Shown here: positions 26,901-35,454 of the stretch, piece by piece
How the letters are laid out: each line of letters starts with the position of its first letter
Position numbering within the stretch: position 1 is the first letter of the stretch
DNA from: Catenovulum adriaticum
Lineage (GTDB): Bacteria > Pseudomonadota > Gammaproteobacteria > Enterobacterales > Alteromonadaceae
DNA: 64,000 bases
Direction: 5' to 3'
Assembly: GCF_026725475.1 (NCBI RefSeq)
Contig: NZ_CP109966.1
Location: 608,342-672,341, forward strand
Program-made: the position numbers and the translations under genes
The notes under the pieces: generated by a model
The model's input: the letters and a program-made list of their open reading frames with translations, nothing else
Told to the model about the DNA's origin: nothing
The model's database searches: none

Positions 26901-27092
26901 GTCCATATTCGTTGGGTTATAAAAATCTGGCGATTTAGCCCAAACTTTTATTTCTAAATCATCAGGCAAATTAAATAAACTGGCGGGTACAAGTTCAGGT
27001 TGAGTTGATTCTGCTTGCTGAGCATGGAGAGGCCACAAACATAGCAGTAATCCCCCAGTGCTCCCTAATAGGCTAAATAATTTATAAATCAT
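23961..27092 (-). CDS. Large c-type cytochrome with glucose-dehydrogenase-like propeller, HEAT repeats and NPCBM-like domain
   Basis: Exported protein of about 1043 residues, of the type called PVC-type haem-binding CxxCH protein. The ATG at 27092 has AAGAAGAG seven bases upstream and gives a signal peptide ending LHAQQ; an earlier ATG at 27140 overlaps the previous gene. Order: a PQQ-dehydrogenase-like propeller (DLEIKVWAKSP, GRVWVTEAVNYR, DHDHSLHAFVSGPDGALY), helical HEAT-like repeats (about 490-680), a sugar-binding NPCBM-like region (LIGGLGVNAPSTLFYSL), and a C-terminal cytochrome with C923-F-T-C-H927. It is the likely electron acceptor for the GMC pair. Such proteins are best known from Planctomycetes and Bacteroidetes, so the family may have come by transfer. 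Confidence 0.9.
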   Translation of the reverse strand: MIYKLFSLLGSTGGLLLCLWPLHAQQAESTQPELVPASLFNLPDDLEIKVWAKSPDFYNPTNMDIDIKGRVWVTEAVNYRTFNANKNKGLNFPKGDRVVVLEDKNSDGKAETSTVFVQEEALVAPLGISVFDNEIYVASAPNLIKYTDVNRNLVFEPEVDKREIFLTGFGGLDHDHSLHAFVSGPDGALYTATGNAGPHIVKDKSGWTLRAGSSYVGGSPYQKNNQPGLKSDDGRVYVGGVALRIEQDGTGMEVIGHNFRNSYELVVNSFGDVFQNDNDDPPACRTTWLMKYGNLGFASNDGARTWRADQRPGQPVAVAEWRQQDPGILPAGDVYGAGAPTGIAYYENGALGKEYEGMLLSAESALSVIFGYHPKPDGAGFDLGNRLNFVSTKSNHTATPSNLHTWFRPSDIAIGADGAIYLSDWFDPGVGGHKMSDQLSHGSIYRIAPKNKRLNVPDIDLTQVQGQIEALKSPAPSVRMLGFHRLVKSGISAMPALKRLLKHDNQYIAARAIWVLANLGERGLAEVSGLLKSTNQQYVITAYRAMLTVAPELKLALAKQLIGRDHPALLREIALSLRDVDFTQKQALILKLAEQYKTKDPWLLEAIGTASEGDEPKVYKVLHQKLATDDANKWSEQFTDLAWRLHPRQAASDFYKRARNESFGITTRKASIDALAFISTQQAGQYMLELAINGPDDTRVYTDWWVRNRDTNDLRAFNLAAQLPKQKPMQAPVPITIEQPAYQSEILNKPKQIADIDLDITGANRLYLEVEQDDPNLNWGLGLWVNAYFIDAEGSRVALRDFPWSAANTKQGYIAKNMTARGLPITLPGSQKLIGGLGVNAPSTLFYSLSGHQFVRFVAQGRVDHKVQRKKYNEPKANIRFKVYHDGGSAQTQAGEYRTIKQILALTGDVERGEALFNGRAVCFTCHKIGQEGGDIGPDLTAIAKKFGTEYLLDSIINPSAAMSFGFETVKIKKTDNTSIEGFLVSDSASVVLKTIAGQMHSIAQTDIVSKTTSDQSIMPSAKLLGLSEQDLMDIIAYLQSLD

Positions 27093-27132
27093 GGTATAAC
27101 TCTTCTTATCAACAGAATAAGTTTTGGCACTT

Positions 27133-28119
27133 TTAGCCATGAGTTTTTATTGTTACATCTATGCTTCTATATGCCTGAATCAAGTCTTTTTCTCCGTCTA
27201 CCCCTTTATTTTTAATTCCGTGTTCTGCGCCAATAATGCCGTTATAGCCTTGTTTGTGTAACCAGGTCATAATGTTATTATAGTTAATCTCGCCAGTTCC
27301 CGGCTCTTTACGACCTGGTACATCGCCAATTTGAATATAGGCAATCTCATCCCACGCATCAGCCATATTTTGAATCAGGTTTCCCTCTGTTATCTGTTGA
27401 TGATATAAATCATCCAAAATTTTGCATGAGGCGCTGTCTACCATTTTGCAAATTTCATAGGCTTGCGAAATCCGTGTTAAAAAGCAATTAGGGTGGTTTT
27501 GATAATTAAGTGGCTCTAGTACCATAACAAGGCCAGACTTTTCACAAACTTCCGCCATATAACTTAAGTTTTCAACCACGTTTTTGGTTTGGTATTCAAC
27601 TGGTAAGGTTAAGTCGATTGTGCCAGGTACTATTGTGCACCACTTGGCTCCACAGCGTTTTGAGATTTCTACAGCTTGCTCCATCTTCTTAGTTAGCATC
27701 GCTTTGACTTGTTTCTTATCCACACTTCTTTTATCAAAATGATCGAGTCGATTACCTGCGAAAATTGGGTTTTTAAAGTCGCCATAGGCGACAAAGACCC
27801 CCATTTCCATACCCAGTTTTGCCAACAAATCCCCAATCGCCTGTTGTTCTTTTTCAAAGCGATTTGGCATCCGATTATCTTCCCATGCCCTAAACCCCAT
27901 ATCGTGAGCATAGCGAATTTGATCCAAAATATTGTTGCCAGCTAAATTCTTAAAGTGATTGACGTGAGGCGCAAACTTCATTGTAAACGCGCCGTTTTCA
28001 GATTTTTTTTCTGTGGAGGTTGCCTGAAACGAAACACCTGAAGCCGCTAACCCAAAGCTTGACGCCAACACCCCTTTTGTAAAATTTCTGCGTGAAATTT
28101 GTACGTTTTTATTCATCAT
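27133..28119 (-). CDS. Tat-exported sugar isomerase/epimerase (AP-endonuclease-2 TIM barrel)
   Basis: TIM-barrel protein of the xylose-isomerase-like / hydroxypyruvate-isomerase-like family, about 328 residues from the ATG at 28119, which has GAGAAA upstream. The N-terminus carries a twin-arginine signal, ISRRNFTKGVLASSFG, so it acts outside the cytoplasm, as many enzymes of 3-keto-sugar clusters do. Metal-ligand regions are VMVLEPLNYQNHPN (Glu), KILDDLYHQQ (Asp) and IIGAEHGIKNKG (Glu/His). It is the first gene of the block that continues with the cytochrome, DUF1080 and GMC genes. Isomerisation or elimination of a 3-keto sugar is the inferred task. Confidence 0.87.
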   Translation of the reverse strand: MMNKNVQISRRNFTKGVLASSFGLAASGVSFQATSTEKKSENGAFTMKFAPHVNHFKNLAGNNILDQIRYAHDMGFRAWEDNRMPNRFEKEQQAIGDLLAKLGMEMGVFVAYGDFKNPIFAGNRLDHFDKRSVDKKQVKAMLTKKMEQAVEISKRCGAKWCTIVPGTIDLTLPVEYQTKNVVENLSYMAEVCEKSGLVMVLEPLNYQNHPNCFLTRISQAYEICKMVDSASCKILDDLYHQQITEGNLIQNMADAWDEIAYIQIGDVPGRKEPGTGEINYNNIMTWLHKQGYNGIIGAEHGIKNKGVDGEKDLIQAYRSIDVTIKTHG

Positions 28120-28144
28120 GATGAATTTCTCGCTGTTGTATGTA

Positions 28145-28166
28145 AGCACAGTCACCAGACTGTGCT
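28145..28166 (-). other. Intercistronic hairpin
   Basis: Perfect 9-bp stem AGCACAGTC / GACTGTGCT with the loop ACCA, between the GH-A lipoprotein gene and the isomerase gene. No T tract follows on the minus strand, so it looks more like an mRNA processing or stabilising element than a terminator. Confidence 0.5.
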
Positions 28167-28188
28167 ATTGCTACTTGTTAGCTAATAC

Positions 28189-30159
28189 CTAACAGTCTGG
28201 GTCTGAAAAACTACATCTCAACTTGTTAAAGTCGTTATGAAAGTTGTAATTCAGTTGTAGTTTGTCACCATCAGTTAATTTAACTGTGCGATTTACGTAT
28301 ATGCCATTTAAGATCCACGGATCGGTGCTTTGGTCAAACTGGGTACCTATGGTTTGCCTAAAGGCGTAAAAACCTGCCGCAAATTGAGGATAGCTGTTAA
28401 ACACTTTGTAGCTCGCATCTAGATAGTCTTGGTTATCAGCATACCAAGCATTCATAGTAACAAAATCATCCCACTGGGCTTTGCTAGTTGCACCATCTAC
28501 TTGAATCAATTGGCTCAAATATTCATGCACTAACATATCGCTGTTATAGCCATATTTAGTCGCGAAATTAGCATTTAACTGATCTTTAGTATGGTTTTTC
28601 CATTTACGCATAAATGAAAATTCAGTGGTAATAATGTTTTTATTACCTAAGTTAATATCTTGCGTTACATAATCCATCACTTGTTTAATTTCGTCGTAAG
28701 TAGAGTGGTGAATATGTACGTCTACGCCTGCAATACCAGCTGTATCCCGCGCGTATTCGAGTAACTTAGTGCTTTGTTCGTTACGCCAGTTATTCGAGTG
28801 TTGCAGGTTGTTAAATGCTCCTATATAAACCGGAGTTTGTGAATTTTGCTCTGTTTTATAATCCATCACAAATTCAGCCATAGTTATATAAAAATCAGCT
28901 AAACCCGGTGCATTTCCGCCAGGGCGATATTCGTCAGGTACTTCAATGAATGGTTCGTTGCCCACCACGATTAAATCTATACTATCCCACATGTGCTCTA
29001 ACATAGTACGGGTATGAGCTAAAAATAAATCCATTTCCGCAGTGCCCGCAGTTGGGAAAGGTTTAGTACCGCCGTTTCCGTCAGGATAAGCACGAACTCT
29101 GCCCGTTTGTGGGTCATTGGTGTTAAAATCCCATTTCATATTAAAGGCAACTTTATGACCACGCGCTTTTAATGCTTTTAGAGCTTTTAAGTCGGCTTCG
29201 GCATTTAAACGTTTATTTGAATTTGGCTCTAACTCCATTAAATCAAATTGTTGAGCAAAACCTCGTACCCATTTTGAGTCGAGCGCATCAACTGCGGCTA
29301 CAACATCAGTATTTTTACCATCTATTTGAGCGGTGAAATCACCGTTGGCGTAATCTTCAATAATTTGATTAAAGTTAATGCCGTAAAAGGCTTCAATTTG
29401 GTTGCGGGCACTAAAAATAGCCTGCTGATTACCTACGTGTACAACTACGTGGGCTATTGCCCCCATATCTTTGGAAAGTTCTGGGGTTTTAACCTGTAAA
29501 CTTTGCCCTGGCGCAATTTTAACTATGGTGTCAGCTGCAACATAATCACCACCATCAATCGATATCATGCCACTTTCAACATACGCCGCAACAGGGACGT
29601 TAAAACCTTCTGGTGTAATTGCATCGGATACAGCAAATTGTGGTACTTCATCGGTTGAAGGCGTTAATTTGGTTTTTTCAGCAATGTTAAAAGCGTTCAC
29701 CGAGGTAGTTTGTGTTGATGTTGTCACCACAAACTCAGAGCTGTATTCGCCATTATCACCTAAAGCTAATTGTGCTGAAGTTGATTGGTTAAATTCAGCC
29801 GATGACGTTACGCGCACAACTATTTCATCTCGGTTTTTCACTGTGCCAGCTGCAGAAGTAAACTGACCACCGTTAATGCTATATTCACCTCCAAAAATCT
29901 CAATGGGTATATGTACACCAATACCTAAACCAAAAATTTTTATCATATCCGATTCTTGCCAGCTATTTGGCAATAGGGCGGTTTTAGAAGAAAATTGAAT
30001 ACTACTTAAGTCGGGCGTGGTGCTTTCTGCAGGTAACTCAGTTTTTAAGCGAGTCTGACTACGGGTGTTATCGTCGATAATACAGCCGCTTATGCCAATA
30101 GCTAAAGCAAGTACACTTCCTACTATTCTTAGTTGTTTTTTGTTAATTAAATTAGTCAT
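28189..30159 (-). CDS. Lipoprotein with two Ig-like modules and a putative clan GH-A hydrolase domain
   Basis: Lipid-anchored protein of 656 residues (ATG 30159 with GAGTGAG upstream; a GTG four codons earlier is less likely). Lipobox GISGC. Residues about 45-255 form two Ig-like modules, the first with GGEYSINGGQFTSAAGTV. The rest is a TIM-barrel-like domain: LDSKWVRGFAQQFDLM, GHKVAFNMKWDFN, then VVGNEPF (acid/base candidate Glu402) and IITTEFSFM (nucleophile candidate Glu513). An Asn-Glu pair after beta-strand 4 and a Glu after strand 7 are the clan GH-A signature. I cannot place it in a numbered GH family. An exo-acting enzyme on ulvan fragments is a reasonable guess. Confidence 0.75.
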   Translation of the reverse strand: MTNLINKKQLRIVGSVLALAIGISGCIIDDNTRSQTRLKTELPAESTTPDLSSIQFSSKTALLPNSWQESDMIKIFGLGIGVHIPIEIFGGEYSINGGQFTSAAGTVKNRDEIVVRVTSSAEFNQSTSAQLALGDNGEYSSEFVVTTSTQTTSVNAFNIAEKTKLTPSTDEVPQFAVSDAITPEGFNVPVAAYVESGMISIDGGDYVAADTIVKIAPGQSLQVKTPELSKDMGAIAHVVVHVGNQQAIFSARNQIEAFYGINFNQIIEDYANGDFTAQIDGKNTDVVAAVDALDSKWVRGFAQQFDLMELEPNSNKRLNAEADLKALKALKARGHKVAFNMKWDFNTNDPQTGRVRAYPDGNGGTKPFPTAGTAEMDLFLAHTRTMLEHMWDSIDLIVVGNEPFIEVPDEYRPGGNAPGLADFYITMAEFVMDYKTEQNSQTPVYIGAFNNLQHSNNWRNEQSTKLLEYARDTAGIAGVDVHIHHSTYDEIKQVMDYVTQDINLGNKNIITTEFSFMRKWKNHTKDQLNANFATKYGYNSDMLVHEYLSQLIQVDGATSKAQWDDFVTMNAWYADNQDYLDASYKVFNSYPQFAAGFYAFRQTIGTQFDQSTDPWILNGIYVNRTVKLTDGDKLQLNYNFHNDFNKLRCSFSDPDC

Positions 30160-30182
30160 AATTTGTCTCACTCAATAGCCGA

Positions 30183-32363
30183 TTATTGTGTTTTGCGTGA
30201 TAAGTAAACACGTGCACCAGTTTCAATATCCACTGCGTATACCGCACCACTAAAGTCTGTCGCAAATAAATAACCGATTTGCGGCGAATACGATACATGG
30301 TCGATGCGTGTGGTCATCGGGTTAGCTTTACCATCGTTTGAGTCGCTAATGATGCGCAAGGTTTTACTACCATCTAGACTGATCGCGTGTACGCGGTCAT
30401 ATTGTTCATCCGAATCCGTACCAACAAATTCAGCAACAATCAGCTCGTCATTAACACTGTTGAAGTCCATTGACGTGATAGTGGCTAACTCAGTTTCAGC
30501 TGTGTCGTTGTTCCAATAAACAATAGGAGAGTTGGCTTGCACTGTGGCAGCTGCAAACTTAATTTCTGCCTGAAGATTCTGAATATCGTTGGTTAACCTT
30601 GTTTGTGCATCTTCATCATTTGCATCAACCGCCGCCACAAGCTGTGCTTGTAAATCCGAAAGTTGAGCGCTGCGCACTGAATTTCCATCATCTTTCATAC
30701 TGAAGCTGAATAATCTTTCGGCAGCTGAGGTTGTTCCACGGTTTGCATGGCGAGAGACAAAAATCATTTCATCGTGATTATCAGTTTTAGGTACTAAAGC
30801 TAAACCTTCTGGCGCGAAATTCAAAGAGTCGGTTAAGTTTTGCAAGCGACCGCCAGTTGTACTAGCCACATCTGCATTCATATTTATCCAGCGGTATACG
30901 AGGTTACCATTTGGATGACCGATGGAGTCTACTGTGATAATACGATCACGTTTTTTGTCTACCAGCATTTCCTCTAAATCTTCATTACCTGATGAAGGCG
31001 CGAATGTGTCGCCTTTACCATCAGAACCATCAGCAACTGGGCCTTGAGTGATATCGTATTGCGATATTGCTGTTTGTTCATTAAAGCCTTGCCAGCTTGA
31101 TACATATAAAGTGGAATTGTTTATTGCTAATCCACGGCCATTGTTAAATTGTGAGCCGGGTGGTCTAACAAATGGGGTTATTTCAGCTGTATTTAAGTCT
31201 ATTTGGTACACCCATCGTTTAGCAAGTGGCCCTCGGTCAATCACAAATATTCTGTCGTTGGCTAAATCGATCGCCATTTCAGATGGTAACGCTAATAGAT
31301 TATTGCCTTCTGGAAATGAATCTGAGTCGCTACCACGGGTTATATTAAAGTTAGATGGTGTATCTGCCGTTTGTCCATCAGCGTCTGTTACAATTACCTC
31401 AAAGCTGTGGGTAGCTAACGTTTCAAGCGGCACTTCTACTTGCCAACTTGTAAAATTGTCAGTGCTCTGTGCACTATAAGTTTGACCGGTTGTTGTGTTT
31501 TTTACTTCAACTTTGTTAATTTCACCAGACAAGCTCGCATCAGCATCTGACGCGCTGCCGCGTACCAAAATACTATCGCCAGTTGTCATAGAGGTTTTAG
31601 GCGGAAAAGCTAAGTTGAGTTGTGGTTTTGCCAAACCATTGTTTACGTAAAAGCTTTCACTGATTAAAACATCCCCATCACATTGCTCTGTACCGATAAA
31701 TACAGTTGCCGTTGTCTCAGCATCTGCTTCAGGTGCAGTTGTTACCTGTACCCGAATTTCATCGCCATCACTTACTTTTCCCGCATCTGTCAAAAATGGG
31801 CCATCGTTAATACTATAAGCCCCATTCTCAATTCTGATATCAGCCTCAGCATCAAGACCACTTACAATAAAAGCTTCTGATATATATTGAGTGTTAGCAT
31901 CAGCTTGAAATGGAATATCTTTAATCTCAAAGGGATCTGGTATTAAATTTGGGTGAGTTTTAATTTCAAGTAAAGTGGTTTTACCACCAACTGTAGCCAA
32001 ATAGGAGGTGTTCTGGTTATAACTATCCGGCGCAGTTAATTCAAATATTAAACTGTCATCTTGAGCAATAGTGCCGCTGGAAACAAATTCTGCACTCTCT
32101 TCCCAATTACCCGCTTTAAACTTTCCTCCAACTACAGAAACAGATAAGGGCTTATTGACACCGCTAATTTGAATTTTATCGGTTGTAACTGTTTGTGCCG
32201 GACAATAGCTGCTAACCCCACCATTGGTAATTAAAGTTATATCTTCCGGTACAGTATCATCAGTTTCAACTCCTGAAATACCTTCATTACATGCAACTAG
32301 ACTAAGCACCAGAGGCAATAATGTAAAAGGCACTAAGTCTCTTTTTTTATTAAATAATTTCAT
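30183..32363 (-). CDS. Lipoprotein with Ig-like modules and an NHL/SMP30-like propeller (A)
   Basis: Lipid-anchored protein of 726 residues; lipobox SLVAC with Cys25. Two Ig-like modules (about 45-240, the second with NGAYSINDGPF), a further Ig-like domain (about 246-342), then a six- or seven-bladed propeller (about 355-726) ending VYAVDIETGARVYLSRK. A charged helical insert at residues 562-608 (LSDLQAQLVAAVD, LTNDIQNLQAEIKFA) interrupts the propeller. It is a paralogue of the protein at 35455. Position next to TonB receptor B suggests a surface glycan-binding or sensing role; no catalytic residues are recognised. AAAGGTG precedes the ATG. Confidence 0.75.
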   Translation of the reverse strand: MKLFNKKRDLVPFTLLPLVLSLVACNEGISGVETDDTVPEDITLITNGGVSSYCPAQTVTTDKIQISGVNKPLSVSVVGGKFKAGNWEESAEFVSSGTIAQDDSLIFELTAPDSYNQNTSYLATVGGKTTLLEIKTHPNLIPDPFEIKDIPFQADANTQYISEAFIVSGLDAEADIRIENGAYSINDGPFLTDAGKVSDGDEIRVQVTTAPEADAETTATVFIGTEQCDGDVLISESFYVNNGLAKPQLNLAFPPKTSMTTGDSILVRGSASDADASLSGEINKVEVKNTTTGQTYSAQSTDNFTSWQVEVPLETLATHSFEVIVTDADGQTADTPSNFNITRGSDSDSFPEGNNLLALPSEMAIDLANDRIFVIDRGPLAKRWVYQIDLNTAEITPFVRPPGSQFNNGRGLAINNSTLYVSSWQGFNEQTAISQYDITQGPVADGSDGKGDTFAPSSGNEDLEEMLVDKKRDRIITVDSIGHPNGNLVYRWINMNADVASTTGGRLQNLTDSLNFAPEGLALVPKTDNHDEMIFVSRHANRGTTSAAERLFSFSMKDDGNSVRSAQLSDLQAQLVAAVDANDEDAQTRLTNDIQNLQAEIKFAAATVQANSPIVYWNNDTAETELATITSMDFNSVNDELIVAEFVGTDSDEQYDRVHAISLDGSKTLRIISDSNDGKANPMTTRIDHVSYSPQIGYLFATDFSGAVYAVDIETGARVYLSRKTQ

Positions 32364-32391
32364 ATTTCACCTTTAAAATTTGAACTCTTGC

Positions 32392-35300
32392 TTAAAAAGT
32401 TGCACGAATACCAACGCTATAAAAACGACCCGTATTAGTAATATCGTTTGGTAGTTGTAAGTTGTTTGGATTGCGAACATCCAAATGATAACTTTCAATA
32501 TTTGAATCAGTTAAATTCGTAACACTACCCAGTAAACGTACATTTTTAGCTAATTTAAAATTAACGGTTAAATCCAACTGCCCATCAGGTCTGATTTGTT
32601 CAGCGGTTGCGTTTCCCGCTAAGCGACGGTTATATGCGCTTTGGCGCTGCCAAGCAAAGCGCACTGAACCATATTGACCCTCATGATACAAAATGATGTT
32701 TTCCATATACTCAGAAACATTAACAGCGCGGGCAATTACTACATCTCTTTCACCGGTCATCAATGGCGAAAACGCATCATCCACTGCATTGGTATCATTC
32801 ACAGACCAATTAGCCTCTACGCCAAACCCATCGAAATTTGCAGGTAAAAAAGTAAAAGCATGACGATATGAAAACTCCAGTCCTTGAAACCAGTAATTCG
32901 TATCAGCATTGACAGGCGTTCGAATTTCAACCGGTGCAGTTGTTGTATCCGTGCTGTTTGGATCTCTTGAGCGATCAAACTCCATCTCTTCACGAGTTAA
33001 CGCTTCAGTTAAGTAAGCGCCCACTTTTTTATAATAATAAGCAAGCGATAATGACATATCTTGATTCGGATACCACTCAAGTGATAAGTCAGCCTGATTA
33101 GCAGTAAAGGGATCCAACGCGGGTTGGCCTTCTTTGATCATCACAGCTTCTGCCGAATTTGCGCCTACGTTGACTGAGCGTGTGCTGGATAAATCACTAA
33201 AAGGGGCACGTGATAAAGTACGCGCTGCAGCTAAACGCAAATACCATTCACTCGTTAATTCTACATTCAGATTCAATGAAGGTAATAATTCAGCATAGGA
33301 ATGTGTTTTAGTCACTGGGACTAAGTCCGTATCACCTTGCTCAATGATATAGTTTTCTAACCCTTCTTCCCCGCCACCTGGAATAACAATTAAAGAATCT
33401 AATTCAGGTACAACCGCTGTTGAGGTCACGTCAGTATAAACATAACGAGCGCCTGCATTACCGGTCACATAAAAGTCAAATAAATCAAATTCAAAATTAG
33501 CCTGCGTATAGGCTGCATAACTTTTTTCGGTTAAATCAAAATTGGTTACCAAGTCATAAGTCAAAGTTTGGTTTTCAAAAAAGTCACCGGCCACATTAGG
33601 CGTCTTAGCATCACTTTTTGCTTTAGCTAATAAGGTATCTACATCCCAAATTGGCCACATGGGGGTGTAATCCAATGCAATCATGTCGCCGTTATATGCA
33701 GCGACTGCTTGGCCATCTCGTTTCTTGTCACCAAAAACATCAAAAAAGCTGTTAAAAGGGAAATCTGACGTTTCAATAAAGTCTGAAGACAATTGTGGTC
33801 GCTCTCCTGGCTCCAATCCGTTCTCACCATTTTCATCGTTTCGACCATAAAAATATCGATCACGGTTAGTGGCGCGTTTAGCGTTGTGCTCTTCCACGCG
33901 AACACCAAATTCAAGCGAACGCAAATGATCACCGTCAAGTGTCCATTGGGCATCAAACCGAGCTGATAATATTTTATCTTCGGTGTTATCTTTCAGATCT
34001 AAAACACTCTCAACACCCCACTGTGTTGGGTCTTCAACACCGGGATCAAAACCTAAAATCAGATTGCCTTTTTCACTCATGTCAAAAGCAGACCAGCGCC
34101 GGAAGTTAACATCACCACGAATATCCTGAATGGCCTGATCATAACCAATTTCATTGTTGGTTCGCATCGCCGCAATTAAAGTTGGATTGGTTCTGTCTCG
34201 ACCTGACCATGAATAGCTTAAATCACCTGAAAATTTCCAGTCTTCTTTAAACCATTCACCGGTCAGACCTAAATTAATTGTTTCATCCTGATTTAAATTC
34301 GGATTTACAAAATTGGTAATTAAAGAACGGCCCAGTGTCATTCCCAATAAATTATTGGTTTGGGAATCCACCATCGCATGTGCAGATGTTTCAGGGCCTA
34401 AATTATAAACCCCTAAATTAGAGACAACTAATCGGTTATTTTTGGTAAAAGTATCTTGTTTAATATAAGCAGCATCAAAGATCAGCTTAGTATCTTCGTT
34501 AGGTCTATACTCAATCACCCCCATCACAGCATTGCGGTCTATATTTTGCTCAAGCGTGTCGTAACTAAGTGCATTAGGCAAAACTTCTAAAATGTTATTT
34601 TGATCAATATCGTTACGAATATAATCAAAGTTTAAAATTTTATCTTCGCTATAACCTCTTTGACCACCGAGACCTGAACGAGCTTGAACATTAGCGCCTC
34701 TCACACGGTAAGTTGGTATATCTTGATTTAAAGCAGCCCAGCCAACCGCAACACCTAATTTATTGTCCATTAATTGATCGATGTAACTGAGTGAACCACG
34801 CCAGCCAACATCATCTTGAGTGTCAACCTCTGATGCGTTGCTATTACCCAAGGCTCTAAATACGCCTGTAACTGTCGATTTTTTACGATCTAACGGACGA
34901 ATGGTCTCCATTTCAATCGTACCGGCAACGCCCCCTTCAATCATTTTAGCTTGAGGCGTTTTAGCAACCTGAACCCGATTGATAAGCTCTGAGGGTAAGC
35001 GTCCTAATGCAACACGGCGTGAACCCTGATTCGTTGTAGTTAGTACACGGCCATTTAATGTCGTTAATGTCAGATCTGGGCCTAAACCCCGAATTGATGC
35101 AGTATCAGCTTGCCCGCCTTCAGAAGTTTGCACGGTAATACCAGCAATACGGCTAATTGAATCGGCAATTGAAACATCTGGCAACTGGCCGATATCCTCT
35201 GCACTAATCCCGTCGATAATATTGGCCGCCGCTCGCTTTCGAAGAATAGATTCATGCACCGAAGCTCTAACCCCGGTTACTTTAATCGTTTCCACTTCTT

Positions 35301-35409
35301 CGTTGATTTCATTGTCATTTGGTTCAGCAGCAAAAGATGGTGTATTTAACGCGGCTAATACACCAAAAGCTAAACCGTTTAATGCAAATTTTTTATTTAA
35401 TATTTTCAT
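32392..35409 (-). CDS. TonB-dependent outer-membrane receptor B
   Basis: Outer-membrane importer of 1005 residues. Signal peptide ending SFAAEPND, TonB-box-like ETIKVTGVRASVHESI, then a plug domain with AEDIGQLPDVSIADSISRI, RGLGPDLTLTTLNGRVL and IEGGVAGTIEMETIRPLDR. The C-terminus is VGIRATF, a barrel end with terminal Phe. Receptor C at 43574 shares long stretches of the plug. AAGGGG stands before the ATG. Genes for two propeller lipoproteins flank it on the same strand (35455 upstream, 30183 downstream), an arrangement recalling SusCD-like transporter plus surface-binding-protein pairs, though the lipoproteins are not SusD relatives. Confidence 0.94.
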   Translation of the reverse strand: MKILNKKFALNGLAFGVLAALNTPSFAAEPNDNEINEEVETIKVTGVRASVHESILRKRAAANIIDGISAEDIGQLPDVSIADSISRIAGITVQTSEGGQADTASIRGLGPDLTLTTLNGRVLTTTNQGSRRVALGRLPSELINRVQVAKTPQAKMIEGGVAGTIEMETIRPLDRKKSTVTGVFRALGNSNASEVDTQDDVGWRGSLSYIDQLMDNKLGVAVGWAALNQDIPTYRVRGANVQARSGLGGQRGYSEDKILNFDYIRNDIDQNNILEVLPNALSYDTLEQNIDRNAVMGVIEYRPNEDTKLIFDAAYIKQDTFTKNNRLVVSNLGVYNLGPETSAHAMVDSQTNNLLGMTLGRSLITNFVNPNLNQDETINLGLTGEWFKEDWKFSGDLSYSWSGRDRTNPTLIAAMRTNNEIGYDQAIQDIRGDVNFRRWSAFDMSEKGNLILGFDPGVEDPTQWGVESVLDLKDNTEDKILSARFDAQWTLDGDHLRSLEFGVRVEEHNAKRATNRDRYFYGRNDENGENGLEPGERPQLSSDFIETSDFPFNSFFDVFGDKKRDGQAVAAYNGDMIALDYTPMWPIWDVDTLLAKAKSDAKTPNVAGDFFENQTLTYDLVTNFDLTEKSYAAYTQANFEFDLFDFYVTGNAGARYVYTDVTSTAVVPELDSLIVIPGGGEEGLENYIIEQGDTDLVPVTKTHSYAELLPSLNLNVELTSEWYLRLAAARTLSRAPFSDLSSTRSVNVGANSAEAVMIKEGQPALDPFTANQADLSLEWYPNQDMSLSLAYYYKKVGAYLTEALTREEMEFDRSRDPNSTDTTTAPVEIRTPVNADTNYWFQGLEFSYRHAFTFLPANFDGFGVEANWSVNDTNAVDDAFSPLMTGERDVVIARAVNVSEYMENIILYHEGQYGSVRFAWQRQSAYNRRLAGNATAEQIRPDGQLDLTVNFKLAKNVRLLGSVTNLTDSNIESYHLDVRNPNNLQLPNDITNTGRFYSVGIRATF

Positions 35410-35424
35410 AAAGTCCCCTTAGAA

Positions 35425-35440
35425 GTGTGATTAATCACAC
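35425..35440. other. 16-bp perfect palindrome upstream of TonB receptor B
   Basis: GTGTGATTAATCACAC lies 15 bp upstream of the receptor start, between it and the lipoprotein gene. In RNA it would form a hairpin next to the ribosome site; as DNA it resembles a CRP half-site pair with a spacer too short by two bases. Confidence 0.4.
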
Positions 35441-35454
35441 CTCAGGTATCTAGA

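Noticed and set aside
35425..35440. Possible CRP site, TGTGA-TTAA-TCACA
   Set aside because: The spacer is four bases, not the six CRP needs; kept only as a palindrome or hairpin.
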